From positions 1-64,000 of the forward strand of contig LAZY01000004.1 in assembly GCA_001013295.1 (NCBI GenBank): 64,000 nucleotides of DNA, read 5' to 3'. A program made the translations under genes and the position numbers. Every line of letters begins with the position of its first letter. Within the stretch, counting starts at the first letter, position 1. The notes under the pieces are model-generated. The model saw nothing but the letters and a program-made list of their open reading frames with translations. It was not told the origin of the DNA and did no database searches. Origin of the DNA: Chryseobacterium indologenes. Lineage in GTDB: Bacteria > Bacteroidota > Bacteroidia > Flavobacteriales > Weeksellaceae. Shown here in pieces: positions 45,070 to 53,891 of the stretch.

Positions 45070-45103
45070 TAGTGATATAGATTTCATGGTTTCCATATCA
45101 CTA
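45070..45103 (+). promoter_or_regulatory. Candidate BlaI-type operator
   Basis: TAGTGATAT (45070-45078) and ATATCACTA (45095-45103) form a perfect 9-bp inverted repeat with a 16-base spacer, between the -7 box and the start codon. A third half-site lies upstream of the promoter at 45010-45017. Position fits repression by the adjacent BlaI-like protein. Confidence 0.6.
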
Positions 45104-45123
45104 TAATGATAAATAATCAGGAT

Positions 45124-45489
45124 ATGAAAATTCAGACTTTAACGAAAGCGGAGGAACAGGTAATGCAGTACCTGTGGAAAATAGAAAAGGGCTTCCTCAA
45201 GGATGTACTGGATCTTTTTCCGGAACCAAAGCCGCATACCAATACTGTTTCTACCATATTAAAGGTATTGAAAGACAAAGAGTTTGTAGATTATCGTGTA
45301 CACGGAAGACAGCATGAGTATTTTCCATTGGTTTCCAAGGAGCAGTATTCAGGAAAGACGATGAAAAGTCTGGTGAAAAATTATTTTAAAGGTTCTTATA
45401 AAAGTGCCGTTTCATTTCTGGTAGAAAAAAATGAAATGACCGTAGAGGATCTTGAAATGCTATTGGATGAACTGAAAAGCAAAGACTAG
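45124..45489 (+). CDS. BlaI/MecI-type repressor
   Basis: 121 residues from ATG 45124 (an ATG six codons earlier is possible). LTKAEEQVMQYLWKIEKGFLKDVL and NTVSTILKVLKDKEFVDYRVHGRQHEYFPLV are the BlaI winged helix and wing, and the C-terminal helices should mediate dimerisation and contain the cleavage region. It lies five bases before the M56 peptidase gene, the usual regulator-sensor pair. The pair also occurs in many flavobacteria without any beta-lactamase gene, as here. Confidence 0.93.
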   Translation: MKIQTLTKAEEQVMQYLWKIEKGFLKDVLDLFPEPKPHTNTVSTILKVLKDKEFVDYRVHGRQHEYFPLVSKEQYSGKTMKSLVKNYFKGSYKSAVSFLVEKNEMTVEDLEMLLDELKSKD

Positions 45490-45494
45490 TACCC

Positions 45495-47435
45495 ATGGAA
45501 GCAATACTTTTATACTTTGGAAAAAATATTTTATGTTCAGGTGTAACATTTTTGTATTATCAGTTGTCTTTAAAAGACAAGACATTTCATCATTATAACA
45601 GATTCTATCTGTTGGCCGCCATACTCATATCGTTGCTGCTGCCATTGATCAGGATCGATGATTTTACAATTGAGGTCAATAATGATATTTATATGCTTCT
45701 TGATAAAATTCAGAATTTTAATACAGAAAAAAACATAGACAATGGTAACCTTTATTTTAACATTATTTTTTCAGCTCTGGGACTGGTTTCTTTCTATTTT
45801 CTAGGAAGACTGCTGTATGGAATCTTCAAGATTCATAAGTTTAAAAAACAGTTTCAGAAAGAGAGTTTTGACGGGATCAACTTTTACCGTACAGACCTTA
45901 CCGAAGCCCCCTTTTCTTACTTTAAAAACCTTTTCTGGAAGAATACCATCACATTGAATTCTGAGGTTGGAAAGCAGATTTTAAAGCACGAAATGGTACA
46001 TATTGAACAGAAGCATTCATTTGATAAAATCCTTATCGAAATTATTACCGCTGTTTTCTGGTTCAATCCGTTTTTTCATATCATTAAAAGAGAAATTAAC
46101 CTAATCCATGAATATCTAGCTGATAAAAAAGCCGTGAAGCATTCGGACACCAAAGCATTTGCGCAGATGCTTTTAGCAAGCCACTTTTCCGGAACACAGT
46201 TGCCTGCCGCCAGTCCGTTTCTAAGTTCAAACCTTAAAAAAAGACTTAAGATGTTACAAAAACCTAAAACCAAATTCGGATATGCGCGAAGAATTTTTGC
46301 ATTACCGGTTGTATTTTCAGTAGCTTTTGCTTACCTGGTGAATGCTAAGAACAGAGAAATTGAAGCCACAAACCTTTCTATTGAAAAAGCCGTTTCAGAG
46401 ATTAAAAAAGATACCGTAAAAGAAAAAGCAGCACAACAAGATAAAACAGGATTGACTGATCCTAAAGAATCTGATAAAAAGTTGGATGAGCTTCAAAAAG
46501 AAATTGACAAGAAACAAAAAGAACTAGGCCACCTGGACCCGGATAGTAAGGCTTTCGAAAAGAAAATGGAAGAAATTGATGAGTTGGTGTCATCAATGAC
46601 CGATATTACTGATGAGGTAACCAGACGTACAGAAGAATACTTCAATTCTCCTGAGTGGAAAAAACAAATGGAGGAACTTGAAAATATGGATCCTCTTGAT
46701 AAAAAAGAAGTTCGCAGAATACAGAAAGAAGCCGCAAAGGCAGGCAGAAAAGCCGCAAAAATAGGTAGAGAAGCTGCCAGAATAGGGAATGCTTTGCCGG
46801 TGCCTCCTACGCCACCCAATGTGCCGGAAGTACCCGAACCCCCACAGGCTCCCAATGCTCCAAAGGTAATTTACTTTAAAAATGGTATTGTACAATATAA
46901 TGATCTGGGACCTAAAGAAAAAGAAGAAGTACGCCAGGCCATGAGAGAGGCCAAAAAAGCAATGAAAGAAAGTGCCAAAGCGATGAAGGAAAGCCAAAAG
47001 GCAATGATGGAAGGGAATAAAGCAATGATGGAAGCCGACAGAGCCAGAGCAGAGAGCGGTAGAATAAGAATTGATACCGAAAAAATAAGAAAAGATGCTG
47101 AAAAGGCGCGATTAAACGCCGAAAGAGCTGCTGCCGAAAGTATGAAAAGTTTTAAGGAAATTAATTTTACCAGACTGGGCAATGCCAATGTAATGGTAAT
47201 GAATGCTGATTTCGTTAAAAAGGATGGAAATGGAAACATGGACATGAAAGGCGTTAAAAGATTCAATATAAGCGGTGGGGATGACTTCAGATACAAATAC
47301 TATATAGACGGAAGAGAGAGTTCTAAAGATGATCTTAATGCTTTAAATCCTGAAAATATTGCAAGAATGAATGTTATCAAAGGAAACCTTCCAAATGGAG
47401 TGCAGGCTGAGATTAGAATTCAGACAAAGAAATAA
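45495..47435 (+). CDS. M56 family membrane peptidase (BlaR1-like) with repetitive C-terminus
   Basis: 646 residues. The N-terminal about 300 residues hold membrane helices and the zinc protease motif LKHEMVHIEQKHSFDK near residue 160, with a downstream NLIHEYLADKKAV. There is no penicillin-binding sensor domain. Instead the outer part is a charged coiled coil, a proline-rich PTPPNVPEVPEPPQAP stretch, then many repeats of the KAMKES/KAMMEG kind (about 475-550) and a small C-terminal fold. Probably it cleaves the adjacent repressor upon an unknown envelope signal. A terminator follows. Confidence 0.9.
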   Translation: MEAILLYFGKNILCSGVTFLYYQLSLKDKTFHHYNRFYLLAAILISLLLPLIRIDDFTIEVNNDIYMLLDKIQNFNTEKNIDNGNLYFNIIFSALGLVSFYFLGRLLYGIFKIHKFKKQFQKESFDGINFYRTDLTEAPFSYFKNLFWKNTITLNSEVGKQILKHEMVHIEQKHSFDKILIEIITAVFWFNPFFHIIKREINLIHEYLADKKAVKHSDTKAFAQMLLASHFSGTQLPAASPFLSSNLKKRLKMLQKPKTKFGYARRIFALPVVFSVAFAYLVNAKNREIEATNLSIEKAVSEIKKDTVKEKAAQQDKTGLTDPKESDKKLDELQKEIDKKQKELGHLDPDSKAFEKKMEEIDELVSSMTDITDEVTRRTEEYFNSPEWKKQMEELENMDPLDKKEVRRIQKEAAKAGRKAAKIGREAARIGNALPVPPTPPNVPEVPEPPQAPNAPKVIYFKNGIVQYNDLGPKEKEEVRQAMREAKKAMKESAKAMKESQKAMMEGNKAMMEADRARAESGRIRIDTEKIRKDAEKARLNAERAAAESMKSFKEINFTRLGNANVMVMNADFVKKDGNGNMDMKGVKRFNISGGDDFRYKYYIDGRESSKDDLNALNPENIARMNVIKGNLPNGVQAEIRIQTKK

Positions 47436-47444
47436 AGTTTCATC

Positions 47445-47481
47445 AGGCTTTGTCAGTACCATGCTGGCAAAGCCTTTTTTA
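47445..47481 (+). terminator. Intrinsic terminator after the M56 gene
   Basis: AGGCTTTG pairs with CAAAGCCT, with an inner CAG/CTG pair, followed by six T. It lies within 50 bases of the start of the next gene. Confidence 0.85.
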
Positions 47482-47495
47482 TATAATTGAGTATT

Positions 47496-48401
47496 ATGAA
47501 AAGCAAAATTCTATTTTTTATGTTTCTGGGAGTGCTTGGGAATGCCCAGGTCAACCGGTTTTTCTATGAGTATACATTCATCCCGGATTCTAACAACAAA
47601 GAAGACGTGAAGAAAGAAATCATGCTGCTGGATATTGACAAAAACGGATCCAATTATTACAGTCATGATAAATTTGTGGCGGATTCCATAGGAAAAGCAG
47701 AACTTGAGAAACAATTGAAAGCAGGCGGCGGAAGCATCAGCATCAACAGAAGAGAAAAACCGGGACAGGTTTCTTATAAAGTGACCAAACAGTATCCGGA
47801 TTTTAAAACCTATCTTTTCAGAAGTATCTCCATGGATAAGTATAAAATCAGAGAAGATCAGAAACCGGAATGGAAAATTATGCCGGATAAACAGAAAATA
47901 GGAGATTATAATACTCAGAAAGCAGTAACAAAGCTGGGCGGCAGAGAATGGACCGCCTGGTTTGCCACTGATTTACCTTTTCAGGACGGACCTTATATTT
48001 TCTATGGACTTCCAGGACTTATTGTGAAAATTGAAGATGCCACCGGATCTCACAAAATGATTCTGGCAGGCAATAAAACTGTGAAAACAATGGCTTCGGA
48101 AGGAGAACTTCAGGTACCGGATCAGGTAAAAGTGCTGGGAATGGGCGGAAAAGAAATTGAAGTAACAAAAGATCAGTTTAAAAAAGCATGGAAGGCCTAT
48201 GTGAATGATCCCTCCAAAAGCATGAGAGAACTGATGATGAAAAATGGTGGCGAGAACAATACGAAGGTGGCTTTTAAAGTGAAAACGGCAGACGGAAAGG
48301 AAATTTCAGATCCTAATCAGGTCTTCAGAGAAATGGAAAAAAGAACCAAAGAGGCTCTTCAGAAAGATAACAATCCGATAGAACCGGACTTGGTGAATTA
48401 A
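47496..48401 (+). CDS. GLPGLI family secreted protein
   Basis: 301 residues from ATG 47496 (a TTG three codons earlier is less likely). A signal peptide ends near GNAQ; the mature protein contains the name-giving motif in GPYIFYGLPGLIVKIEDATGSH near residue 165, preceded by KLGGREWTAWFATDLP. GLPGLI proteins are Bacteroidota-specific and their function is unknown; they are presumably periplasmic or surface proteins. It is paralogous to the protein at 49211-50080, sharing the FYEY start, KIMPDKQKIGDY-type block and the C-terminal E-x-DL ending. A terminator follows. Confidence 0.9.
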   Translation: MKSKILFFMFLGVLGNAQVNRFFYEYTFIPDSNNKEDVKKEIMLLDIDKNGSNYYSHDKFVADSIGKAELEKQLKAGGGSISINRREKPGQVSYKVTKQYPDFKTYLFRSISMDKYKIREDQKPEWKIMPDKQKIGDYNTQKAVTKLGGREWTAWFATDLPFQDGPYIFYGLPGLIVKIEDATGSHKMILAGNKTVKTMASEGELQVPDQVKVLGMGGKEIEVTKDQFKKAWKAYVNDPSKSMRELMMKNGGENNTKVAFKVKTADGKEISDPNQVFREMEKRTKEALQKDNNPIEPDLVN

Positions 48402-48425
48402 AATTATATCATACGTAATAGTTAG

Positions 48426-48460
48426 CAGGATGTCAGTAGATGGCATCCTGTTTTGTTTTT
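48426..48460 (+). terminator. Intrinsic terminator after the first GLPGLI gene
   Basis: CAGGATG (48426-48432) pairs with CATCCTG (48444-48450) followed by TTTTGTTTTT. Confidence 0.75.
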
Positions 48461-48622
48461 AGGAAGTAGCGAGCAGATGGTTTTAAATGGAGATCAGATG
48501 TACAGGTCAGAAAGAACACTGTTGAGATATACTGAAGATTGATCCTTCATAAATCAGATAATCTCACTTATAGGAGAAATTTCTTACCTTTCAGGAATAA
48601 TGAATGATAAATCATCAAATCT

Positions 48623-49189
48623 ATGACAGAAAAAGAAAAATGTGCTGCCGGGCTTTTATATAACGCCAATTACGATAAAGAACTGATTCAGGAGCGTATT
48701 GCCTGTAAAGATCTCTGCCAGGAATACAATGAATTAAAAAACTCAGATACCGAAAAAAGAGGTGAATTGCTCAGAAGAATTCTTGGAAGGGTAAAAGAAA
48801 ATATCTGCATAGAACCGTCTTTCTGGTGTGATTACGGGTATAATATCGAGGTTGGAGAGAACTTTTATGCCAATCATAACCTTGTGATCTTAGATTGTGC
48901 TAAGGTCGAATTTGGGGATAATGTTTTTATTGGACCTAACTGCAGTTTTTATACCGCAGGCCATCCCCTCGATGCAAAACAGAGAAATGAAGGCCTGGAA
49001 TATGCACATCCGATCAAACTGGGCGATAACGTCTGGCTGGGAGGTAATGTAGTAGTACTTCCGGGAGTATCTATTGGAAGCAATTCTGTAATAGGAGCGG
49101 GAAGTGTAGTGACGAAAGATATTCCGGAAAATGTGGTAGCAGTAGGAAATCCTTGCAGGGTCGTCAAAAATATTGTTGAACAGGACTAA
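48623..49189 (+). CDS. maa: Maltose/galactoside O-acetyltransferase
   Basis: 188 residues. The N-terminal MTEKEKCAAGLLYNANYDKELIQERIACKDLCQEYN is the Mac domain, followed by hexapeptide repeats (FGDNVFIGPNCSFYTAGHP with the catalytic histidine in AGHPLD, then GDNVWLGGNVVVLPGVSIG) and the tail VAVGNPCRVVK. It acetylates sugars using acetyl-CoA. It lies between two GLPGLI paralogues, starting its own likely unit after a terminator. Confidence 0.9.
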   Translation: MTEKEKCAAGLLYNANYDKELIQERIACKDLCQEYNELKNSDTEKRGELLRRILGRVKENICIEPSFWCDYGYNIEVGENFYANHNLVILDCAKVEFGDNVFIGPNCSFYTAGHPLDAKQRNEGLEYAHPIKLGDNVWLGGNVVVLPGVSIGSNSVIGAGSVVTKDIPENVVAVGNPCRVVKNIVEQD

Positions 49190-49210
49190 ACCACACAATC
49201 AAAATATGAA

Positions 49211-50080
49211 ATGAAAAAGTTAATCATTACATTTATACTGCTGCTGGCTGTGACTATAAATGCCCAGAATCAGCAATTTATCTATGAATATAAGTATGTT
49301 ACGGATTCTACGGCTAAAGATAAGCAGGAAACTGAAATCATGCTTCTGGATGTCATACCGAAAGGATCAAAATTTTACAGCAAAGACACCTTTGAATCCG
49401 ACTCTCTGATGGAGGCAAATATGGAAAAGCAGATACAGGCCGGAACTTCAGAAGTTGATTTTTCGGGAATGAAGTTCAAAGGAAAAATAAGTTACAGCGT
49501 AGAAAAGAGCTATCCTGATTATTCGGTAAAATTCTTCAATAATCTGGCTGCTGATGAATATATGGTACAGGACGGAAGAAAGCAGAACTGGAAAATTCTT
49601 TCAGATAAGGAAAAGATTGGGGGATTTGCAGCACAGAAAGCCGTCTGTAATTTTGGTGGCAGAAAATGGGTCGCCTGGTTTACCACAGATCTTCCTATTC
49701 AGGATGGTCCTTATAAATTCTATGGGCTTCCCGGGCTGATTGTAAAACTTGAAGATGCTACCCGTAGCCATTTATTCGAATTAAAAGGAAACAAAAAGCT
49801 TCCGGTAGCTTATGAATGGCAAAGTTCCAAAGAAAATCATCATTTCAATAAAATGATTGCTGTGAATGAAGACAGGTATCGGAAAGCGTTCAAAGAATAT
49901 CGTGCAGATCCTATGAAAAGCGAGAAACAAATGTTGGCTCAGGGGATTGTTCTCAACGAAATAGACGAAAACGGAAAAATGAAACCGATGACGGACAGAT
50001 CAAAAAGAGAGCGGGAAACGAAGCTTTTGAATGATATAAAGAAAGAAAATAATATCCTTGAACTGGATTTGCTGCAATAA
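49211..50080 (+). CDS. GLPGLI family secreted protein (paralogue)
   Basis: 289 residues with a signal peptide (MKKLIITFILLLAVTINAQ). The motif lies in GPYKFYGLPGLIVKLEDATRSH near residue 173, preceded by NFGGRKWVAWFTTDLP. It is clearly related along its length to the protein at 47496-48401, so the two arose by tandem duplication with the acetyltransferase gene now between them. Function unknown. It lies 21 bases after maa and may be cotranscribed with it. Confidence 0.9.
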   Translation: MKKLIITFILLLAVTINAQNQQFIYEYKYVTDSTAKDKQETEIMLLDVIPKGSKFYSKDTFESDSLMEANMEKQIQAGTSEVDFSGMKFKGKISYSVEKSYPDYSVKFFNNLAADEYMVQDGRKQNWKILSDKEKIGGFAAQKAVCNFGGRKWVAWFTTDLPIQDGPYKFYGLPGLIVKLEDATRSHLFELKGNKKLPVAYEWQSSKENHHFNKMIAVNEDRYRKAFKEYRADPMKSEKQMLAQGIVLNEIDENGKMKPMTDRSKRERETKLLNDIKKENNILELDLLQ

Positions 50081-50103
50081 TTTAACGTAAGACGAATATA
50101 TTA

Positions 50104-50149
50104 AAACTGCCCCAGAATTACTGCTATTTTGCTTCTGCGGCAGTTTTTT
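50104..50149. terminator. Bidirectional intrinsic terminator
   Basis: AAACTGCC pairs with GGCAGTTT, with an inner CAGAA/TTCTG pair, followed by a T-run; it separates convergent genes ending at 50080 and 50148. Confidence 0.75.
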
Positions 50150-51140
50150 ATTGTAAAATTTTATCCCAGAGTTCCCTGTGAAACTTGATCATATTGCTGT
50201 AGAAACCAGGGTTTTCGCCCATTCTCAGGATAATAAGATTTTTGCCGGGAATAATATCTAGGATTTGCCCGTTTTTACCCAATGCACAAAACATATCTTT
50301 AGGAGCATTAGGAACCAATGACTGAGCAAATGATAGTTCAAAAGCCGGAAATCGGATACTGGCTTTTCCATTGAGCCACCACAAATAGCCGTAAGAAAGA
50401 TTGAGATCCTGCGAAGTATCGGTCATTTGCCTGAAATAATCATCATACTGATAATAGGTTTTTCCGTTCAGCTTTCCTTTATTTAAAACAAGCTTTCCGA
50501 ATTGTAAAAAGCTCTCAGCAGGACTTGAAAATACGAGTCCGTTTTCAAAAGGAACCCATTTACCGGAAATCCCTGAGCCTGAAAGTTTTTCAGCAACATA
50601 TTGATCAATACTTTTATGGCTTGCTTTTTCAATAACCTTTGCCAGTTGGGAGTAGGTTGAAGTGTCATAATACCAAAAACTTCCGGCAGGGTTTTTAAAA
50701 ACAAAACAATTGCCCGACTGACACTTTGAATCCTTCTGGTAGTCGATTCCTGAAGTCATGGTCAGTAGATGTTTGATGGTGATTTTATATTCATCTTTTG
50801 GATCCATTCCGGTCCATTTTCCCAGATATTTGGATACCGGGTCGTTAATGCTAAGCAAATGTTCCTGTTGGGCGATTCCAATGAGGACCGCCGTTAAAGA
50901 TTTTCCGGCCGAAGCCCAATACCAGTAGGCGTTTTTATCAAAAGGCTGTTTCCCAGTGATTTTGTTTCCAAAATATTCTTCATTAATGATTTTTCCGTCC
51001 TGATAAATAATAAAAGCCCGGCTTTTATTTTCAAGGTTGAACTGATTAAGTTGCTCCAGCTTTTCTTTTGAGAAATTTATAGTTTGTGAAACCCCTGAAA
51101 CAAAAGAAAGCCATGCGATCAGGAATAGTATCTTTTTCAT
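50148..51140 (-). CDS. Serine hydrolase of the beta-lactamase/class C family
   Basis: 330 residues with a signal peptide ending near SQT. The nucleophile motif S-x-x-K appears as WASAGKSLTAVLIG near residue 82, the Y-x-[NS] position as TYSQLAKVIEKAS near residue 167, and the third box is weak. These are typical periplasmic esterase or D-aminopeptidase-type relatives; true beta-lactamase activity is not implied. It is monocistronic and convergent with the GLPGLI gene. Confidence 0.85.
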   Translation of the reverse strand: MKKILFLIAWLSFVSGVSQTINFSKEKLEQLNQFNLENKSRAFIIYQDGKIINEEYFGNKITGKQPFDKNAYWYWASAGKSLTAVLIGIAQQEHLLSINDPVSKYLGKWTGMDPKDEYKITIKHLLTMTSGIDYQKDSKCQSGNCFVFKNPAGSFWYYDTSTYSQLAKVIEKASHKSIDQYVAEKLSGSGISGKWVPFENGLVFSSPAESFLQFGKLVLNKGKLNGKTYYQYDDYFRQMTDTSQDLNLSYGYLWWLNGKASIRFPAFELSFAQSLVPNAPKDMFCALGKNGQILDIIPGKNLIILRMGENPGFYSNMIKFHRELWDKILQ

Positions 51141-51343
51141 GATCTTTTATTTTTTGGATGCAGAAATAGGGAAGTAGTTAAACCAATGAATGAAATTAGA
51201 TTCTATCTGTTTTAGAATATGTATTTAAAAATTAAAATGATTAATTATTTGATAATGAGTGGTAATTAGATTATTTTAAAAGAAAAGATAATCCTCTGAG
51301 TATCTACTGAATAACAAAAGCTGTCAGGCAGGAGTTCAGAAGA

Positions 51344-51371
51344 CAAAAGTCCTTCTCAAAAGGACTTTTGA
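51344..51371 (-). terminator. Intrinsic terminator of the lipoprotein gene
   Basis: CAAAAGTCCTT pairs with AAGGACTTTTG around five bases; it lies directly after the minus-strand gene ending at 51377. Confidence 0.8.
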
Positions 51372-51376
51372 TATTT

Positions 51377-52009
51377 CTATTGTAAATGTTTGATTTTATC
51401 CAGGTACGTGTAATCTTCTTTCACTTTGTTGATGTAAGGATCTCTTCCTTCCGGTCTGCTTATAAAATCCGCATGGAATTTTTCAGTTCCCGAATCTACA
51501 ACAATCTGTTTTGAAAGATCTTTCACGAGTTGTGCATTTTTTGCATCTCTGTTCAACGTTTCCAATGTATTATATAGAAGGCAATAACCAAAATATTTTG
51601 TTTTTACGAGCTCTTTGGCATAATTGATAATTAAATTAGCTTGTTCCTGTGTTGGAGTAGTGTTTTGTATTCCAAGAAGGTCTTTTTTAGCCAATAGGAT
51701 GTAGATCAGGTATTGCTTTGAAGCGGTATTCAGATCTGGATTGTATAAAGCATTAATGGTTTTCCAATCAATTTTAGGGTCATTCATTTTATGGCTTAAA
51801 TCATTTTCAACATTCAACCTCATAAAATCTGTATGTGCATCAAGATACAGTAATTGTTGGGTGTATTCTTTCCCTATTGCCGTTTTACCGTTTGTATTAT
51901 TTAAAATAGATGAATTAAGAGTTGCTGATTTATCACTGAAATTCTCGTCTTTTGAACAGCTTGTAGAGATCGAGTATGCAAGTATTACCCCTAAAATTAC
52001 TTTTTTCAT
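51377..52009 (-). CDS. Hypothetical lipoprotein
   Basis: 210 residues from ATG 52009; a TTG three codons upstream is less likely. The N-terminus MKKVILGVILAYSISTSCSKDE is a lipoprotein signal with Cys at about residue 18. The mature part is helical and hydrophilic without a family I recognise. It has its own terminator and no operon partner. A ten-residue resemblance to the secreted protein at 2196-2777 (NGK-x-A-x-GKEY) is too short to claim homology. Confidence 0.65.
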   Translation of the reverse strand: MKKVILGVILAYSISTSCSKDENFSDKSATLNSSILNNTNGKTAIGKEYTQQLLYLDAHTDFMRLNVENDLSHKMNDPKIDWKTINALYNPDLNTASKQYLIYILLAKKDLLGIQNTTPTQEQANLIINYAKELVKTKYFGYCLLYNTLETLNRDAKNAQLVKDLSKQIVVDSGTEKFHADFISRPEGRDPYINKVKEDYTYLDKIKHLQ

Positions 52010-52374
52010 GTTTTTCAATTGTTTTCAATTTTAACAACCTGCTGACATACCCGTTCTATCCATAATCCAACACCGTAATCTGCTGTTGAATTTTAACAGT
52101 CTTTTGTACATGTTTTTGCTCCAATAGTCTTTATAGCAGCAAAAATCAGCATTGTTATTAGTTTTTTTATTTTTTGTTTAATATTTCTTAAAGGTATAAA
52201 ATAAACCAGAAAACTTGTGAATTATGTTTTACTATTTGATATAAAAATTGAGGGGATGTGACTGAACTTTGTTTCATTAAATAGATCATTGTCAAATACC
52301 AATTTCTGAACTTAGATATATATGAAAAACCCCGGAACAAAGCCCGGGGTTTATATCTGAATACGTATTGGATA
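52010..52374. other. Intergenic region
   Basis: No gene is supported on either strand. A terminator for the transaldolase-like gene lies at its right end (52327-52352). The rest is AT-rich without recognised signals. Confidence 0.55.
52327..52352 (-). terminator. Intrinsic terminator of the transaldolase-like gene
   Basis: AAACCCCGG pairs with CCGGGGTTT around an eight-base loop; on the minus strand the stem leads into a T-run. Confidence 0.85.
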
Positions 52375-53028
52375 TTATGCCAATTTCTGAGAATCTGCAA
52401 TAAACTGTGCCAATCCGCTGTCCGTTAATGGGTGCTTTAATAAGCTCAAGATCGGAGGCAGTGGAGAGGTAATAACATCAGCACCAATTTTAGCACAATC
52501 GATGATGTGCATAGAGTGGCGGATAGAAGCTGCAAGGATCTCAGTTTCGAACATATAGTTATCGAAAATTAATCTGATCTCCTGGATAAGGTTTAATCCG
52601 TCAGTAGAAATATCATCTAATCTTCCAAGGAAAGGAGAAACATAAGTTGCTCCCGCTTTAGCTGCCAAAAGAGCTTGCCCCGGAGAGAAGATCAAAGTAC
52701 AGTTTGTTTTGATTCCTTTGTCAGAAAAATATTTTAAAGCTTTGATCCCGTCTTTGATCATAGGGATTTTTACTACGATATTTGGGTGGATTGCAGCCAA
52801 TTCGTCTCCTTCTTTGATCATTTCTTCATAAGTAGTAGAAAGTACTTCTGCAGAAATATCTCCGTCTACAAGTTCGCAGATCGTTTTATAATGATTTTTG
52901 ATGGCTTCAGCTCCCTGAATACCTTCTTTTGCCATTAATGAAGGGTTGGTCGTTACACCGTCTAGGATTCCAAGGTCTCTTGCTTCCTTGATTTGCTCTA
53001 AATTAGCTGTGTCAATAAAAAATTTCAT
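52375..53028 (-). CDS. Transaldolase/fructose-6-phosphate aldolase (small TAL type)
   Basis: 217 residues, a one-domain barrel. [30 protein letters not shown] and the Schiff-base lysine in [14 protein letters not shown] near residue 86 are diagnostic, followed by [29 protein letters not shown]. It transfers or cleaves dihydroxyacetone units in the pentose phosphate pathway. Small TAL and fructose-6-phosphate aldolase cannot be told apart reliably here. A possible -7 box (TATCTTTG read on the minus strand, 53052-53059) lies just upstream. Confidence 0.93.
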   Translation of the reverse strand: MKFFIDTANLEQIKEARDLGILDGVTTNPSLMAKEGIQGAEAIKNHYKTICELVDGDISAEVLSTTYEEMIKEGDELAAIHPNIVVKIPMIKDGIKALKYFSDKGIKTNCTLIFSPGQALLAAKAGATYVSPFLGRLDDISTDGLNLIQEIRLIFDNYMFETEILAASIRHSMHIIDCAKIGADVITSPLPPILSLLKHPLTDSGLAQFIADSQKLA

Positions 53029-53277
53029 TTTGATAAATAGATTTATTGGAACAAAGATAAGGGTTTTAATTGAGTTCTTGGATATGAGTAGGAGAGTTTT
53101 GGGAGTTTGAGAGCAGGAGGCTGATGAAGAGTCTGAGAGCCTGATCGTTTTGAGTAAAGAATAGATGCATATTCTGAAATGAGGAGTCTGAGAATAGCAA
53201 ATTGAAAGATTTCAAAGTGAAGAAAAAAAGACCAAGTGAAACAAAGAAAAAAAATAGTTTATCCGAAATTGACTCGT
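53029..53277. other. Intergenic region, divergent promoters
   Basis: No gene is supported. It contains the minus-strand box at 53052-53059 for the transaldolase-like gene, purine-rich degenerate sequence around 53090-53170, and leads into the plus-strand promoter and heptamer repeat. Confidence 0.5.
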
Positions 53278-53285
53278 TAATTTTG
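53278..53285 (+). promoter_or_regulatory. -7 box abutting a heptamer repeat
   Basis: TAATTTTG matches TAnnTTTG. The tandem repeat starts two bases later, so the transcript should begin inside the first repeat units. Confidence 0.5.
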
Positions 53286-53286
53286 T

Positions 53287-53321
53287 ATCTAACATCTAAC
53301 ATCTAACATCTAACATCTAAC
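53287..53321 (+). repeat. Tandem heptamer repeat, five perfect copies of ATCTAAC
   Basis: Five exact, contiguous copies of a 7-base unit plus a partial ATC, ending six bases before the ATG of the DUF1905 gene. It forms nearly the whole 5' untranslated region. Unit number could vary by slippage and change leader length. Confidence 0.95.
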
Positions 53322-53330
53322 ATCATATTC

Positions 53331-53819
53331 ATGAAAAACAACAACTTTACTGCTACCCTGGACATTATCGGAATCAATCCCTTTGTTTTTGTTCCTGAAG
53401 AAATTTTAGAAACCATTTTTGAAAATTCAGGAAGAAATAAAAGCCCGATTCCTGTGAAAGGAACCGTGAATGGAAAAGATTTTCAGCAGAATCTTATGAA
53501 ATATCTGGGCGAGTGGCGATTGTATGTGAATTTAATCATGTTGAAAAATTCTCCTAAAAGGATTGGAGAAGTGATCGAAGTGACCCTGGAATATGATGAT
53601 GCAGACAGAAGCATCAGTATTCATCCTCAATTGGAGCAGGCTATTCTTAAAAGTACAATGGCAACAGCCAATTTTGAAAAACTGATCCCATCAAGAAGAA
53701 ATGAATTGATTCGCTACATCAATAATCTGAAAACGGAAGCCAGTATTCAGCGAAATATTGAAAAGATCATCCGGCATTTGCATGGGGAAACGGAGTTTTT
53801 TGGAAAGAAAATAGAGTAA
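53331..53819 (+). CDS. DUF1905/YdeI (OmdA)-type protein
   Basis: 162 residues. The N-terminal half (FTATLDIIGINPFVFVPEEIL to GTVNGKDFQQNLMKYLGEWRLYVN) follows the DUF1905 beta-barrel pattern; the C-terminal half with FEKLIPSRRNELIRYINNLKTEASIQRNIEKII matches the YdeI/OmpD-associated helical domain. Such proteins are linked to antimicrobial-peptide tolerance in other bacteria, but biochemical function is not established. Its leader is a heptamer tandem repeat. It is convergent with the TPR gene. Confidence 0.75.
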   Translation: MKNNNFTATLDIIGINPFVFVPEEILETIFENSGRNKSPIPVKGTVNGKDFQQNLMKYLGEWRLYVNLIMLKNSPKRIGEVIEVTLEYDDADRSISIHPQLEQAILKSTMATANFEKLIPSRRNELIRYINNLKTEASIQRNIEKIIRHLHGETEFFGKKIE

Positions 53820-53891
53820 AGGAAAATGTAAAATAAACCGATTAGGATATAAAACTAAAAAAAGATAAAGCCAAACTCAGGTCGGATAATC

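Noticed and set aside
45124..51140. A beta-lactam resistance operon (BlaI, BlaR1-like, serine hydrolase)
   Set aside because: The M56 protein lacks the penicillin-binding sensor, and the serine hydrolase is on the other strand 2.7 kb away, has a signal of esterase-type relatives and its own terminators.
2196..52009. Homology between the secreted protein at 2196-2777 and the lipoprotein at 51377-52009
   Set aside because: They share only a ten-residue NGK-x-A-x-GKEY segment; the rest does not align by eye.
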